Assembly: GCF_040958695.1 (NCBI RefSeq)
Contig: NZ_CP162599.1
Coordinates: forward strand, 1,398,001-1,462,000
Length of the DNA: 64,000 nucleotides
Reading direction: 5' to 3'
Source of the DNA: Ornithinibacillus sp. 4-3
Lineage (GTDB): Bacteria; Bacillota; Bacilli; Bacillales; Amphibacillaceae
Shown here: piece after piece, positions 50,071 through 58,715 of the stretch
How the letters are laid out: every line of letters begins with the position of its first letter
How positions within the stretch are numbered: position 1 is the first letter of the stretch
Notes under the pieces: model-generated
Databases searched by the model: none
Told to the model about the DNA's origin: nothing
The model's input: only the letters and a program-made list of their open reading frames with translations
Position numbers and translations under genes: made by a program

Positions 50071-51012
50071 ATGTTTGTGAACATAGTCTTTATGGGGACC
50101 CCTGATTTTTCTGTTCCTATTTTACGTCAGTTGATCGAAGCAAACTATCAGGTGAGTTTAGTAGTAACACAGCCTGATCGACCAAAAGGAAGAAAGGGTG
50201 TACTCACACCACCACCTGTAAAAACAGAGGCATTACAGCATGATATTCCTGTTTTTCAACCGATAAAGCTATCAGAATCTTATCAGGAAATATTAGCAGT
50301 TGAGCCAGACTTAATTATTACAGCTGCTTATGGTCAACTTTTACCAAAAGCAATTCTTGATACCCCGCCTTTAGGATGTATTAATGTACATGCTTCTTTA
50401 TTACCAGAACTTCGTGGTGGTGCACCTATTCATTATTCGATTCTTCAAGGTAAGAAGGAAACGGGAATTACCATTATGAATATGGCTGAAAAATTAGATG
50501 CTGGTGATATTCTGACTCAAGAATCTATTGTAATTGAACATGAAGATAATGTTGGAACATTGCATGATAAGCTTTCACAAGTAGGAGCTAAATTACTTTT
50601 AGAAACATTACCTAAATTAATAGCTGGTGAGCTTACTCCAATAAAACAAGATGATTCCAAGGCTACATTTGCGCCGAATATCACTCGTGAACAAGAGAAA
50701 ATTGATTGGAATCAAAGTAATCTCGAAATTTATAATCAAATTCGTGGATTAAATCCATGGCCTGTTGCTTTTACTACTTATGAAAAAAAAGGAATGAAAA
50801 TCTGGGCTGCAGAATTAGCTGATGAACACTATGAACAAGCACCTGGGGAAATAATTCAAGTAGATGAAACTGGTTTCGTAGTTGTTTGTGGAAATAAAAA
50901 AGGAATTCGCATAACTGAAATTCAGCCAGCAGGTAAACGTAGGATGCTTGTAGCAGATTATTTAAGGGGCTCCATGGATCGTTTAAAAAAGGGAAGCATT
51001 TTAGGAGAGTAA
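50071..51012 (+). CDS. fmt: Methionyl-tRNA formyltransferase
   Basis: Formylates initiator Met-tRNA. Motifs [11 protein letters not shown], the catalytic [20 protein letters not shown] (Asn, His) and C-terminal tRNA-binding domain with NPWPVAFT. 313 aa. Start is either ATG 50071 or GTG 50077; the latter gives [11 protein letters not shown], closer to homologues. One bp before rsmB. Confidence 0.94.
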   Translation: MFVNIVFMGTPDFSVPILRQLIEANYQVSLVVTQPDRPKGRKGVLTPPPVKTEALQHDIPVFQPIKLSESYQEILAVEPDLIITAAYGQLLPKAILDTPPLGCINVHASLLPELRGGAPIHYSILQGKKETGITIMNMAEKLDAGDILTQESIVIEHEDNVGTLHDKLSQVGAKLLLETLPKLIAGELTPIKQDDSKATFAPNITREQEKIDWNQSNLEIYNQIRGLNPWPVAFTTYEKKGMKIWAAELADEHYEQAPGEIIQVDETGFVVVCGNKKGIRITEIQPAGKRRMLVADYLRGSMDRLKKGSILGE

Positions 51013-51013
51013 A

Positions 51014-52366
51014 ATGGGTAAATTTCTATTAAGAAATACAATTTTAGATATTATATTACGAATTGAGCAAGACAGTGGCTATAGTCATCTATTAATTAAT
51101 AATGAAATAAAGAAGAAAAATATATCTCCAAAGGATGAGGCATTACTAACTGAAATTGTTTACGGTACAATAGAAAGAAAGCTAACTTTAGATTATTATT
51201 TATCTTCGTTTATAAAATCGAATAAAAAGCTAGATACTTGGGTAAGCGTATTATTAAGAATGTCTGTTTTTCAAATGGAATTCCTTGATAAAGTACCATC
51301 TTATGCTGTTATTCATGAAGCAGTAGAAATTGCTAAGCAACGAGGACATCGAGGAATTGCTTCCTTCGTCAATGGCGTCTTAAGAAATGTTCAAAGAAAA
51401 GGTGTGCCTTCAACGGAAGATATTGCTGACCCGATAAAACGTTTATCTATTGAAACAAGTCACCCAGAATGGTTAGTGAAAAGATGGGTTGCTGCGTATG
51501 GGCTAGAAACAACGCAAGCAATATGTGAAGAGAATTTAACGAAAAGACCTATTTCTGTTCGAGTCCAGCCTTTACGAATTACACGTGACGCTGCAATGGA
51601 ACAATTAGAAGCAGAGGGATTAACTACAGAAAAGTCGATTTTTTCGAAGCAAGGGATTATTATTTTACAAGGAAATGTTTTAAAGAGTTCCTTATTTAAA
51701 GAAGGTTTAATCACTATACAGGATCAAAGCTCCATGCTTGTTGGGGAAATGCTTAGCTTAGAACCAGAATTACATGTGCTTGATACTTGTAGTGCGCCTG
51801 GTGGTAAAGTGACTCATATTGCTGAAAAAATGTCAGATAAAGGTGTTATTCATGCATATGATCTCCATAAACAAAAGATAAAGCTTATTCAGGAAAAAGC
51901 TAAAACATTACAATTAACTAGTATTCAAGTAAGTCAAAATGATGCACGTAAATTACAATCTGTTCATGAAAAAGAAAGTTTTGATCGAATTATTGTAGAT
52001 GCACCATGCTCAGGATTAGGTGTAGTAAGAGGCAAGCCAGATATTAAATATAGTAAACAAGAAGCAGACATAGAGAGGCTCGCAACGATACAGCTAGATA
52101 TTTTAGAAAGCGTTGCATCTCTATTAAAGCAAGATGGTTTCTTAGTATACAGTACATGTACAATAGATCGTAAGGAAAATGAAGAAGTTGTTCAACAATT
52201 TTTAGAAAATCATCCAGAATTTGAAGTAGATCCATCCTTTTTTAGAGAGTTACCAGAAGAAATAAGAAGTTCTCTAGGTATTACGGAATGGGGATTACAA
52301 TTATTCCCACAAACATTCCATACAGATGGATTTTTCTTAACTAGATTGAAAAAACGAATGGGATAG
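51014..52366 (+). CDS. rsmB: 16S rRNA m5C967 methyltransferase
   Basis: N-terminal NusB-like RNA-binding domain (about residues 5-135) and SAM-dependent methyltransferase: LDTCSAPGGKVTHIAEKM, DAPCSGLGVVRGKPDIKY and VYSTCTIDRKENE, the last two with the catalytic cysteines. 450 aa. rlmN, which follows in B. subtilis, is missing; prpC is next. Confidence 0.94.
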   Translation: MGKFLLRNTILDIILRIEQDSGYSHLLINNEIKKKNISPKDEALLTEIVYGTIERKLTLDYYLSSFIKSNKKLDTWVSVLLRMSVFQMEFLDKVPSYAVIHEAVEIAKQRGHRGIASFVNGVLRNVQRKGVPSTEDIADPIKRLSIETSHPEWLVKRWVAAYGLETTQAICEENLTKRPISVRVQPLRITRDAAMEQLEAEGLTTEKSIFSKQGIIILQGNVLKSSLFKEGLITIQDQSSMLVGEMLSLEPELHVLDTCSAPGGKVTHIAEKMSDKGVIHAYDLHKQKIKLIQEKAKTLQLTSIQVSQNDARKLQSVHEKESFDRIIVDAPCSGLGVVRGKPDIKYSKQEADIERLATIQLDILESVASLLKQDGFLVYSTCTIDRKENEEVVQQFLENHPEFEVDPSFFRELPEEIRSSLGITEWGLQLFPQTFHTDGFFLTRLKKRMG

Positions 52367-52433
52367 ACATAATTAAATAATATACATGTTCTTAAGTTTT
52401 AGGGAACAGTGGTTTGAACAATGAGGTGAAATA

Positions 52434-53213
52434 ATGGAAGGGCAATTTCTAACAGATCGTGGTCAAGTACGAGAGCATAATGAGGATGCTGGTGGTATAT
52501 TTTACAGCATGTCCAATCAGATGTTAGCAATTATTGCTGATGGTATGGGAGGACATCAGGCTGGAGATGTTGCCAGTGAGCTTGCAGTAAGCTTGCTGAA
52601 GGATACATGGCAAGCGACAGATAAGAAGGAAACTCCTGAGCAAATGGAGACTTGGCTATATTCAATGATCAATGAAATGAATACCGCTATTTATAACCTA
52701 GCACAAGAAAAAAGTGAATATCAGGGAATGGGCGCAACCTTGGTTATTGCGGCAAGCGGTGATGACTTTTTGACCATTGCCCATATTGGAGATAGTAGAG
52801 GATATATTTATAATGAAATGGGCTTTAGTCAATTGACAGAAGATCATTCTTTAGTAAATGAATTAGTACGAACTGGTGAAATCTCCCAAGAAGATGCAAG
52901 AGTCCATCCACGTAAAAATATTGTATTAAAAGCTTTAGGAATCGAGGAGCAGGTAACGGCCGATATACGAAGTTTTAGTTTTGAGTATGGTGATAAGCTA
53001 TTGTTATGCTCAGATGGATTGACAGATAAAATTTCAAATGAGGAACTATCTTCATTTTTAGAAATGAAGAAGGATTTATCTGTTGTAACAAAAGAATTAA
53101 TTGATTTAGCTAATGAACGGGGCGGAGAGGACAATATTTCAGTAATCATTATCCAAAAACAGCCTTCGGAAAAAGTAGGTGAAGACAATGTTGGAAGGTC
53201 GCCTTTTAAGTGA
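52434..53213 (+). CDS. prpC: PP2C-type protein phosphatase PrpC
   Basis: Metal-dependent Ser/Thr phosphatase opposing PrkC. Motifs DRGQVREHNEDAGG, IIADGMGGHQAGDVAS, IAHIGDSRGYIY, LLCSDGLTDKISNEE and RGGEDNISVII with the metal-binding aspartates. 259 aa. AGGTGAAATA precedes ATG 52434. Overlaps the prkC start by 26 bp. Confidence 0.95.
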   Translation: MEGQFLTDRGQVREHNEDAGGIFYSMSNQMLAIIADGMGGHQAGDVASELAVSLLKDTWQATDKKETPEQMETWLYSMINEMNTAIYNLAQEKSEYQGMGATLVIAASGDDFLTIAHIGDSRGYIYNEMGFSQLTEDHSLVNELVRTGEISQEDARVHPRKNIVLKALGIEEQVTADIRSFSFEYGDKLLLCSDGLTDKISNEELSSFLEMKKDLSVVTKELIDLANERGGEDNISVIIIQKQPSEKVGEDNVGRSPFK

Positions 53214-55161
53214 ACGTTATTTAATTGAGAAGACAATCGGTGGCGGAGGAATGGCAAATGTTTATTTAGCCAAAGATACAATTCTCCATCGAGATGTTGC
53301 AATAAAAGTACTTCGCTTAGAATATGCGAATGATAAGGAATTTATTACACGTTTTGATCGTGAAGCTCAAGCAGCGACGAGTCTTTCTCATCCAAACATT
53401 GTAAATATCTATGATGTAGGCGAGGAAGATCATATTTTATATATGGTAATGGAGTATGTAGATGGTTTGACATTAAAGGAATATATCCAACGCTATGGAC
53501 CAATTAATGTCCATGAAGCAATTGATATTATGAAGCAGGTGACATCTGCTATTGCCCATGCCCATGCGAATAATTTAGTTCACCGGGATATTAAACCGCA
53601 GAATATATTAATTGATACATATGGAAATGTAAAAGTAACGGATTTTGGAATCGCTACTGCATTGTCTGCAACGGCATTAACACAGACGAATTCTATCTTA
53701 GGCTCTGTGCATTATCTATCACCAGAGCAAGCTCGTGGTGGAATGGCTACCAAATTATCCGATATCTATTCACTTGGTATTGTCTTATTTGAATTATTGA
53801 CAGGGAGAATTCCATTTAATGGACAATCAGCTGTATCGATTGCTTTAAAACATTTACAGGAAAAGACACCATCGGTTAAAGAAATTGATCCAAGTATCCC
53901 ACAAAGTGTTGAAAATATTGTATTACGAGCAACAACGAAGGATCCTTTTCATCGTTATAACTCTGCTTATGAGATGCAAGAGGCGCTCGAAATGGCTTTA
54001 GATCCTTCTTTAGTTAATGAAGCCCCTTATGTGCCTCCAGTAGAGGCTGGGGATGAAACGAAAGCAATACCAATCATTACGAAAGCACAATTGCAAAATT
54101 CAAATAGTAATGATGATACGATCATTCATCATGCAGAGGAACAAACGAAGAAAATACCAGAAACGAAAGAAGCACCACCAAAGAAGAAGAAAAAACGTAA
54201 AAAATGGAAGATTATTTTAGCGATTTTGATAGGTCTTTTCATTGCTGGGATTGCTGCATTATTTATTGTGCCTGGATTATTACAGCCAAAAGACGTTGTT
54301 ATTCCAGATGTTATTGGTGAGCCATTTGATGAAGCAGAGGAAAAACTGAAGGAATTAGATCTTGAGGTTGAGCAGGAGTTTGTTTCCTCTGATGAAATTG
54401 AGGAAGACCATGTAGTAGAGTCAAGTCCAAGAGCAGAGCGTACTGTCAAAGCTGGTTCGACTGTAACACTTTATGTTAGCGAAGGACAAGAAACATTTCC
54501 TTTCGATGACTATGTGGGTAGAGATTTTAGTCAAGTAGAGCGTCTTTTGAGACAAAACGGCTTTGAAAACTTTGAAGTAAATGAGAAGTTTTCGGATGAG
54601 GATGTAGGAGAGATTATTGCTCAAATTGAGCCAGAGCCAGGTAGTGAAGTGGTGCCTAGTGAAACTGTCGTTGTTTTTGATGTGAGCAAAGGGGAAGAAC
54701 CAGTCACATTAGATAATCTTGTTGGCATGACAGAAGAAGAAGCAAGAGATTATATCGATGAAAATGATTTGACAATAAATATCACTGCTACTAACTCTGA
54801 AGAAGGAGAAGCAGGACATGTATTTCGTCAACAACCGGAAGCCGGAACAGAGCTGAATCGAGGAGATAGGGTTGATATCTATATCTCTCTAGGACCTGAA
54901 GTAAGACCACCAGCACATCATACGGTAACATTCACAGTTCCGTATACTTTAGAGACAGAAGAAGGCGAAGATCCAGAGGAACAGACAGTAATCATTTACG
55001 TAGATGATATGGAAAATGATTTATCTGAAGTATTCGATGAAACACAAATTACCAGTGATCAAGAGTTTTCAATAACTTTAACGATTGAACATGGTCAAAG
55101 TGCTACATATCGGGTAGTAAGGGATGATGAAACATTTATTGAAAAGACGGTTCCGTATTAA
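53188..55161 (+). CDS. prkC: PASTA-domain Ser/Thr protein kinase PrkC
   Basis: Membrane kinase that senses peptidoglycan fragments. Kinase domain (about residues 1-270) with IGGGGMANVYLA, catalytic LVHRDIKPQN, TDFGIATA and APE-like SPEQARGG. A basic juxtamembrane region (KKKKKRKKWK) precedes one membrane helix near residue 340-362, followed by three PASTA repeats (VIPDVIGEPFD.., the YVGRDFSQVE repeat, TLDNLVGMTEEEA) and a C-terminal beta domain. ATG 53188; 657 aa. Confidence 0.95.
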   Translation: MLEGRLLSERYLIEKTIGGGGMANVYLAKDTILHRDVAIKVLRLEYANDKEFITRFDREAQAATSLSHPNIVNIYDVGEEDHILYMVMEYVDGLTLKEYIQRYGPINVHEAIDIMKQVTSAIAHAHANNLVHRDIKPQNILIDTYGNVKVTDFGIATALSATALTQTNSILGSVHYLSPEQARGGMATKLSDIYSLGIVLFELLTGRIPFNGQSAVSIALKHLQEKTPSVKEIDPSIPQSVENIVLRATTKDPFHRYNSAYEMQEALEMALDPSLVNEAPYVPPVEAGDETKAIPIITKAQLQNSNSNDDTIIHHAEEQTKKIPETKEAPPKKKKKRKKWKIILAILIGLFIAGIAALFIVPGLLQPKDVVIPDVIGEPFDEAEEKLKELDLEVEQEFVSSDEIEEDHVVESSPRAERTVKAGSTVTLYVSEGQETFPFDDYVGRDFSQVERLLRQNGFENFEVNEKFSDEDVGEIIAQIEPEPGSEVVPSETVVVFDVSKGEEPVTLDNLVGMTEEEARDYIDENDLTINITATNSEEGEAGHVFRQQPEAGTELNRGDRVDIYISLGPEVRPPAHHTVTFTVPYTLETEEGEDPEEQTVIIYVDDMENDLSEVFDETQITSDQEFSITLTIEHGQSATYRVVRDDETFIEKTVPY

Positions 55162-55375
55162 AGAGGATGTTCAAAAAGTCCAACAAAAATGACATGGTAA
55201 GCAGGGGAACTTCGACTAAGTTCCGACACGTCCTGTGGAAGTCCGCTACTCTGAGTTGCGCTGCCTTGAAATTTCCACGCACACGATGTGCTAGTATCGG
55301 TGTTGCTCTTGTGACGTGCGAATTTAACCGATGACGGTCCTTTTTACTGACCTTTTGAACACTTATTTAAAGAGG
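55158..55375. repeat. MITE-like element between prkC and rsgA, with 9-bp flanking direct repeat
   Basis: TTAAAGAGG stands at 55158-55166 and again at 55367-55375. Between them a 200-bp segment starts ATGTTCAAAAAGTCC and ends GACCTTTTGAACACTTAT, an imperfect inverted repeat. Near its right end (about 55300-55340) it carries the GTTGCTCTTGTGACGT core shared with 12279-12335 and 4603-4660. It contains no gene. Removing the segment and one repeat puts the rsgA ribosome-binding site 1 bp after the prkC stop, as expected for a tight operon. Confidence 0.75.
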
Positions 55376-55382
55376 TGAATTG

Positions 55383-56264
55383 ATGACAGAAGGAAAAATT
55401 ATTAAAGCATTAAGTGGATTTTATTATGTGCAAACGAATAATGAAGTACTTGAGTGTCGTGGAAGAGGATTATTTCGTAAAAAAAACATTACACCATTAG
55501 TAGGTGATCTAGTTGTTTTGGAACGGACAGAAGACCAAAAAGGATATATTACAGAAATCAAACCACGAAAAAACAAACTAGATCGTCCACCTATTGCAAA
55601 TATTGATCAAGGATTAATTGTTTGTTCAGCTACAATGCCAGATTTCAGTGCTACTCTTTTAGATCGGTTTCTGGTTTTGGTTGAATCTAAACATATCACT
55701 CCAATTATTGTCATTACTAAAATCGATTTACTTGATGATGATGAGCTTGAAAATATTCAACACGTAAAACAGATGTATGAGGAAATTGGCTATGATGTTG
55801 AATTAGTAAATGCATCTGCCGGCAGTGATCTATCTAATTTGGAAAAGTATTTTGCAAATAAAATAACGACCATCATTGGACAATCTGGTGTTGGTAAATC
55901 TTCTTTACTAAATGCTATACATCCATCCTTAGAGATTAAAACCGATGAAATCTCCGTTAGCTTAGGGCGCGGAAAGCATACAACAAGACATGTGGAATTA
56001 ATTGAAATTGGTGGAGGTTTAGTAGCAGACACTCCAGGATTCAGTTTGTTAGATTTAGATGAAATAGAAGCGGAAGAATTAGCTATGTATTTTCCTGAAA
56101 TGAATGAAATTCAGCATGCTTGCCGTTTTCGAGGTTGCCTCCATCATAAGGAGCCTCATTGTGCAGTAAAACAAGCAGTTGAGGATAAGACGATTAATCA
56201 ACAACGATATAATCATTACTTACATTTTCTAAACGAAATATCTTTACGAAAGCCGAGGTATTAA
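55383..56264 (+). CDS. rsgA: Ribosome small-subunit GTPase RsgA (circularly permuted)
   Basis: GTPase that helps 30S maturation. N-terminal OB fold, then permuted motifs: G4 VITKIDLL, G1 IGQSGVGKSSLLNA, G3 ADTPGFS, and a C-terminal zinc domain HACRFRGCLHHKEPHCAVK. ATG 55383 after AGAGGTG; 293 aa. The upstream repeat supplies or duplicates this ribosome-binding site. Confidence 0.94.
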   Translation: MTEGKIIKALSGFYYVQTNNEVLECRGRGLFRKKNITPLVGDLVVLERTEDQKGYITEIKPRKNKLDRPPIANIDQGLIVCSATMPDFSATLLDRFLVLVESKHITPIIVITKIDLLDDDELENIQHVKQMYEEIGYDVELVNASAGSDLSNLEKYFANKITTIIGQSGVGKSSLLNAIHPSLEIKTDEISVSLGRGKHTTRHVELIEIGGGLVADTPGFSLLDLDEIEAEELAMYFPEMNEIQHACRFRGCLHHKEPHCAVKQAVEDKTINQQRYNHYLHFLNEISLRKPRY

Positions 56265-56266
56265 TA

Positions 56267-56923
56267 ATGACAAAGATTGCACCTTCAATTTTATCTGCGA
56301 ACTTCGCAAAACTAGGTGAAGAAATTTTAGAAGTTGAACGAGGCGGAGCAGAATACATTCATATTGATGTAATGGATGGACATTTTGTTCCTAATATTAC
56401 AATCGGACCGTTAATCGTCGAAGCAATTCGTCCGGTAACTGATTTAACATTAGATGTACATCTAATGATTGAAAACCCTGATCAGTATATCCAAGCATTT
56501 GCAAATGCAGGAGCGGATATTATTACGGTACATCAAGAGGCCTCTGTTCATTTACACCGTACCATTCAATATATTAAAAGTACTGGTGCCAAAGCAGGCG
56601 TCGCAATTAATCCAGCAACACCTGTAGAAATGATTACCGAAATTTTGGCAGATGTTGATCTTGTACTAATTATGACAGTTAATCCTGGTTTCGGTGGACA
56701 GGCATTTATAAATCGAACACTACATAAAATCAAGCAAGTTGCAGATTATCGCAAAGCACATCAACTTAATTTTGAAATTCAAGTTGATGGAGGTGTCAAT
56801 AAAGAAACAGCAAAGCTTTGTACAGATGCAGGAGTAGATGTATTAGTGGCAGGAAGTGCTGTATTTAATCGTGAAAATCGCAAAGAAGCAATTCAGGAAA
56901 TCATTGACGCAACAAAAGGATAG
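56267..56923 (+). CDS. rpe: Ribulose-phosphate 3-epimerase
   Basis: Pentose-phosphate TIM-barrel enzyme. Motifs APSILSANFAKLGEE, YIHIDVMDGHFVPN, VNPGFGGQAFI and FEIQVDGGVN hold the metal and acid-base residues. 218 aa; 2 bp after rsgA. Confidence 0.96.
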   Translation: MTKIAPSILSANFAKLGEEILEVERGGAEYIHIDVMDGHFVPNITIGPLIVEAIRPVTDLTLDVHLMIENPDQYIQAFANAGADIITVHQEASVHLHRTIQYIKSTGAKAGVAINPATPVEMITEILADVDLVLIMTVNPGFGGQAFINRTLHKIKQVADYRKAHQLNFEIQVDGGVNKETAKLCTDAGVDVLVAGSAVFNRENRKEAIQEIIDATKG

Positions 56924-56934
56924 AGGAAATAGTT

Positions 56935-57603
56935 ATGTGTACGGTTGGTATTATTGGGAATGGACCAAGACATTTAATTCCTGATTTAACATTATATGCA
57001 GAAAAAATAGATATATGGATTGGTGCAGATCGTGGTGCCTTAACTTTAATTGAACATAAATTATCTGTAGATATTGCGATGGGAGATTTTGATTCTACAA
57101 CAGTAGAGGAAACAGATTATATTAAACAGCATGCGAATGAATTTATGCAATATCCGATCGAAAAGGATAAAACAGATATTGAAATTGCTTTACTTCAAGC
57201 CTTTACATACAAGCCGAACCAAATATTTTTATTTGGAGTAACAGGCGGTAGATTGGACCATGAGCTAATTAATATCCAATTACTTTATCAAATAATGAGT
57301 AGTGGAATACGTGGAATTATTGTAGATCAGCAAAATGAGTTAGAATTAATTTTGCCAGGAAAACATACAATCGAGAAAAGCGAAATATATCCAAATATTT
57401 CTTTTATCCCTTATACACAAAGGGTGGAAGGCATTACATTAACAAACTTTTATTATCCATTAACAAATGAAAATATCACTTGGGGTTCGACTCTTTGCAT
57501 TTCTAATAAACTTCTAGAAAAAAATGGTACTATTTCATATGACGAGGGCATATTATTAGTTGTAAAGAGTCGTGATGCAGGTTCTCATCCGATTCAAAAG
57601 TAA
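56935..57603 (+). CDS. thiN: Thiamine pyrophosphokinase
   Basis: Transfers pyrophosphate from ATP to thiamine. Motifs GADRGALTLI, AMGDFDSTT, EKDKTDIEIAL and GVTGGRLDHEL fit the family. 222 aa; 11 bp after rpe. AGAGGAAATAG precedes ATG 56935. Confidence 0.93.
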   Translation: MCTVGIIGNGPRHLIPDLTLYAEKIDIWIGADRGALTLIEHKLSVDIAMGDFDSTTVEETDYIKQHANEFMQYPIEKDKTDIEIALLQAFTYKPNQIFLFGVTGGRLDHELINIQLLYQIMSSGIRGIIVDQQNELELILPGKHTIEKSEIYPNISFIPYTQRVEGITLTNFYYPLTNENITWGSTLCISNKLLEKNGTISYDEGILLVVKSRDAGSHPIQK

Positions 57604-57636
57604 ACAAGGTCTGTTTAATGATAGGAGGGGGAACTG

Positions 57637-57720
57637 TTGAAATTTTATACAATCAAACTCCCGAAATTTATTGGTGGATTTGTACGTGTTGTCATTGGAA
57701 TATTTCAAAAGCAAAAATGA
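57637..57720 (+). CDS. spoVM: SpoVM, spore-envelope anchoring peptide
   Basis: 27 codons starting with TTG 57637 after GGAGGGGG. The peptide begins MKFYTIKLPKFIGGFVRVV and ends GIFQKQK, close to the 26-residue B. subtilis SpoVM. It is an amphipathic helix that recognises the curved forespore membrane, anchors SpoIVA and controls coat and cortex assembly. The conserved Pro (ninth residue) is retained. The position after thiN and before rpmB is the standard one. Confidence 0.93.
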   Translation: MKFYTIKLPKFIGGFVRVVIGIFQKQK

Positions 57721-57792
57721 TACAAGAATGGGATGCTAACGAATAAGTATGGTTCATTCGTTAATAGTGAAAATGAAAGTTCCCAATCACTT

Positions 57793-57847
57793 AAAGAGCG
57801 AAAGAGAAGGTCAAATGTAAAAGACTTTTCTCTCTTGCTCTTTTTTA
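57793..57847 (+). terminator. Terminator after spoVM
   Basis: AAAGAGCGAAAGAGAAGGTC pairs with GACTTTTCTCTCTTGCTCTTT around a short loop (the second arm has minor bulges), then T run. Confidence 0.85.
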
Positions 57848-57861
57848 CTATGTAAAAGACA

Positions 57862-57896
57862 AAAAAACATCCTTTTTATAATTGGATGTTTTTTGG
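57862..57896 (-). terminator. Terminator of rpmB
   Basis: AAAAAACATCC/GGATGTTTTTT stem, symmetric A/T tracts. It serves the minus-strand rpmB and may back up the plus-strand terminator. Confidence 0.85.
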
Positions 57897-57925
57897 TATA
57901 GTTTCAAATATTAATTATCAATTAA

Positions 57926-58114
57926 TTATACGCGCGTAACTTTACCTGATTTAAGTGCACGAGCAGATACATAAACACGCTTTGGTTTTCCATTTACTAA
58001 AATACGAACTTTTTGTACGTTTGCTTTCCAAGTACGTTTGCTGGAATTAAGCGCATGAGAGCGATTGTTACCTGTTCCAGTTTTACGACCAGTAATAACA
58101 CATTTTCTAGCCAA
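57926..58114 (-). CDS. rpmB: 50S ribosomal protein L28
   Basis: 62 aa: [20 protein letters not shown] then [16 protein letters not shown], the L28 signature. Only one Cys remains, so this is the zinc-free type. AGGAGGGAT precedes the ATG on the minus strand. Confidence 0.95.
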   Translation of the reverse strand: MARKCVITGRKTGTGNNRSHALNSSKRTWKANVQKVRILVNGKPKRVYVSARALKSGKVTRV

Positions 58115-58164
58115 GATAATCCCTCCTTACGACTAACATCTGTTCCGTTAAGTAATACTTATAT

Positions 58165-58193
58165 AATTTATCATAGATAAAAGTATAATGCAA
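58165..58193 (-). promoter_or_regulatory. Candidate rpmB promoter
   Basis: On the minus strand TTGCAT, 17 bp, TAAATT. About 50 bp before the coding start. Confidence 0.45.
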
Positions 58194-58329
58194 TTGCTTT
58201 TTTCTCTAAAATCCTGTTATATCCAGCGAATAATTCTTGACATTCTTATGGGAATCATACATTCTAAAAAGAAGTTAGCTGTTATATGTAAGATAAAAAA
58301 GAAGATATATGAATAATAGGAGGCTCATC

Positions 58330-58695
58330 ATGTCCATTGAATTTAATATGAAAGATGGCGTAATAACCATTACAAACGACGTGATTGCAACTATTGTTGG
58401 TGGAACTGCAGTTGAATGTTATGGAATCGTAGGAATGGCTTCTAAAAACCAAATTAGAGATGGAATTGCTGAAATTCTTCGTAAGGATAACTACTCACGT
58501 GGAGTCATTGTTCGAAAAGAAGGAGAAGAAATTCATATAGATATGTATATTATTGTTAGTTATGGAACGAAAATTTCTGAAGTTGCCCATAATGTGCAGT
58601 CTCAAGTTAAATACAAGCTTCATCAGATTTTAGGGCTTGCTGTTCATTCTATTAATATATACATACAAGGTGTAAGCGTGGCGAATCAGCTGTGA
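58330..58695 (+). CDS. yloU: Asp23/YloU-family alkaline-shock protein
   Basis: 121 aa, Asp23 fold: GVITITNDVIATIVGGTAVECYGIVGM at residues 8-34 approx. The family forms membrane-associated layers and precedes fakA in most Firmicutes. ATG 58330 after TAGGAGGC. A TTGACA at 58237-58242 could be its -35, but no good -10 matches. Confidence 0.9.
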   Translation: MSIEFNMKDGVITITNDVIATIVGGTAVECYGIVGMASKNQIRDGIAEILRKDNYSRGVIVRKEGEEIHIDMYIIVSYGTKISEVAHNVQSQVKYKLHQILGLAVHSINIYIQGVSVANQL

Positions 58696-58715
58696 GCATT
58701 GAAGGAGGAAATAAA

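Noticed and set aside
52844..53302. 152-codon minus-strand frame opposite prpC/prkC
   Set aside because: Shadow of two well-supported overlapping genes; Ser-rich composition typical of antisense frames.
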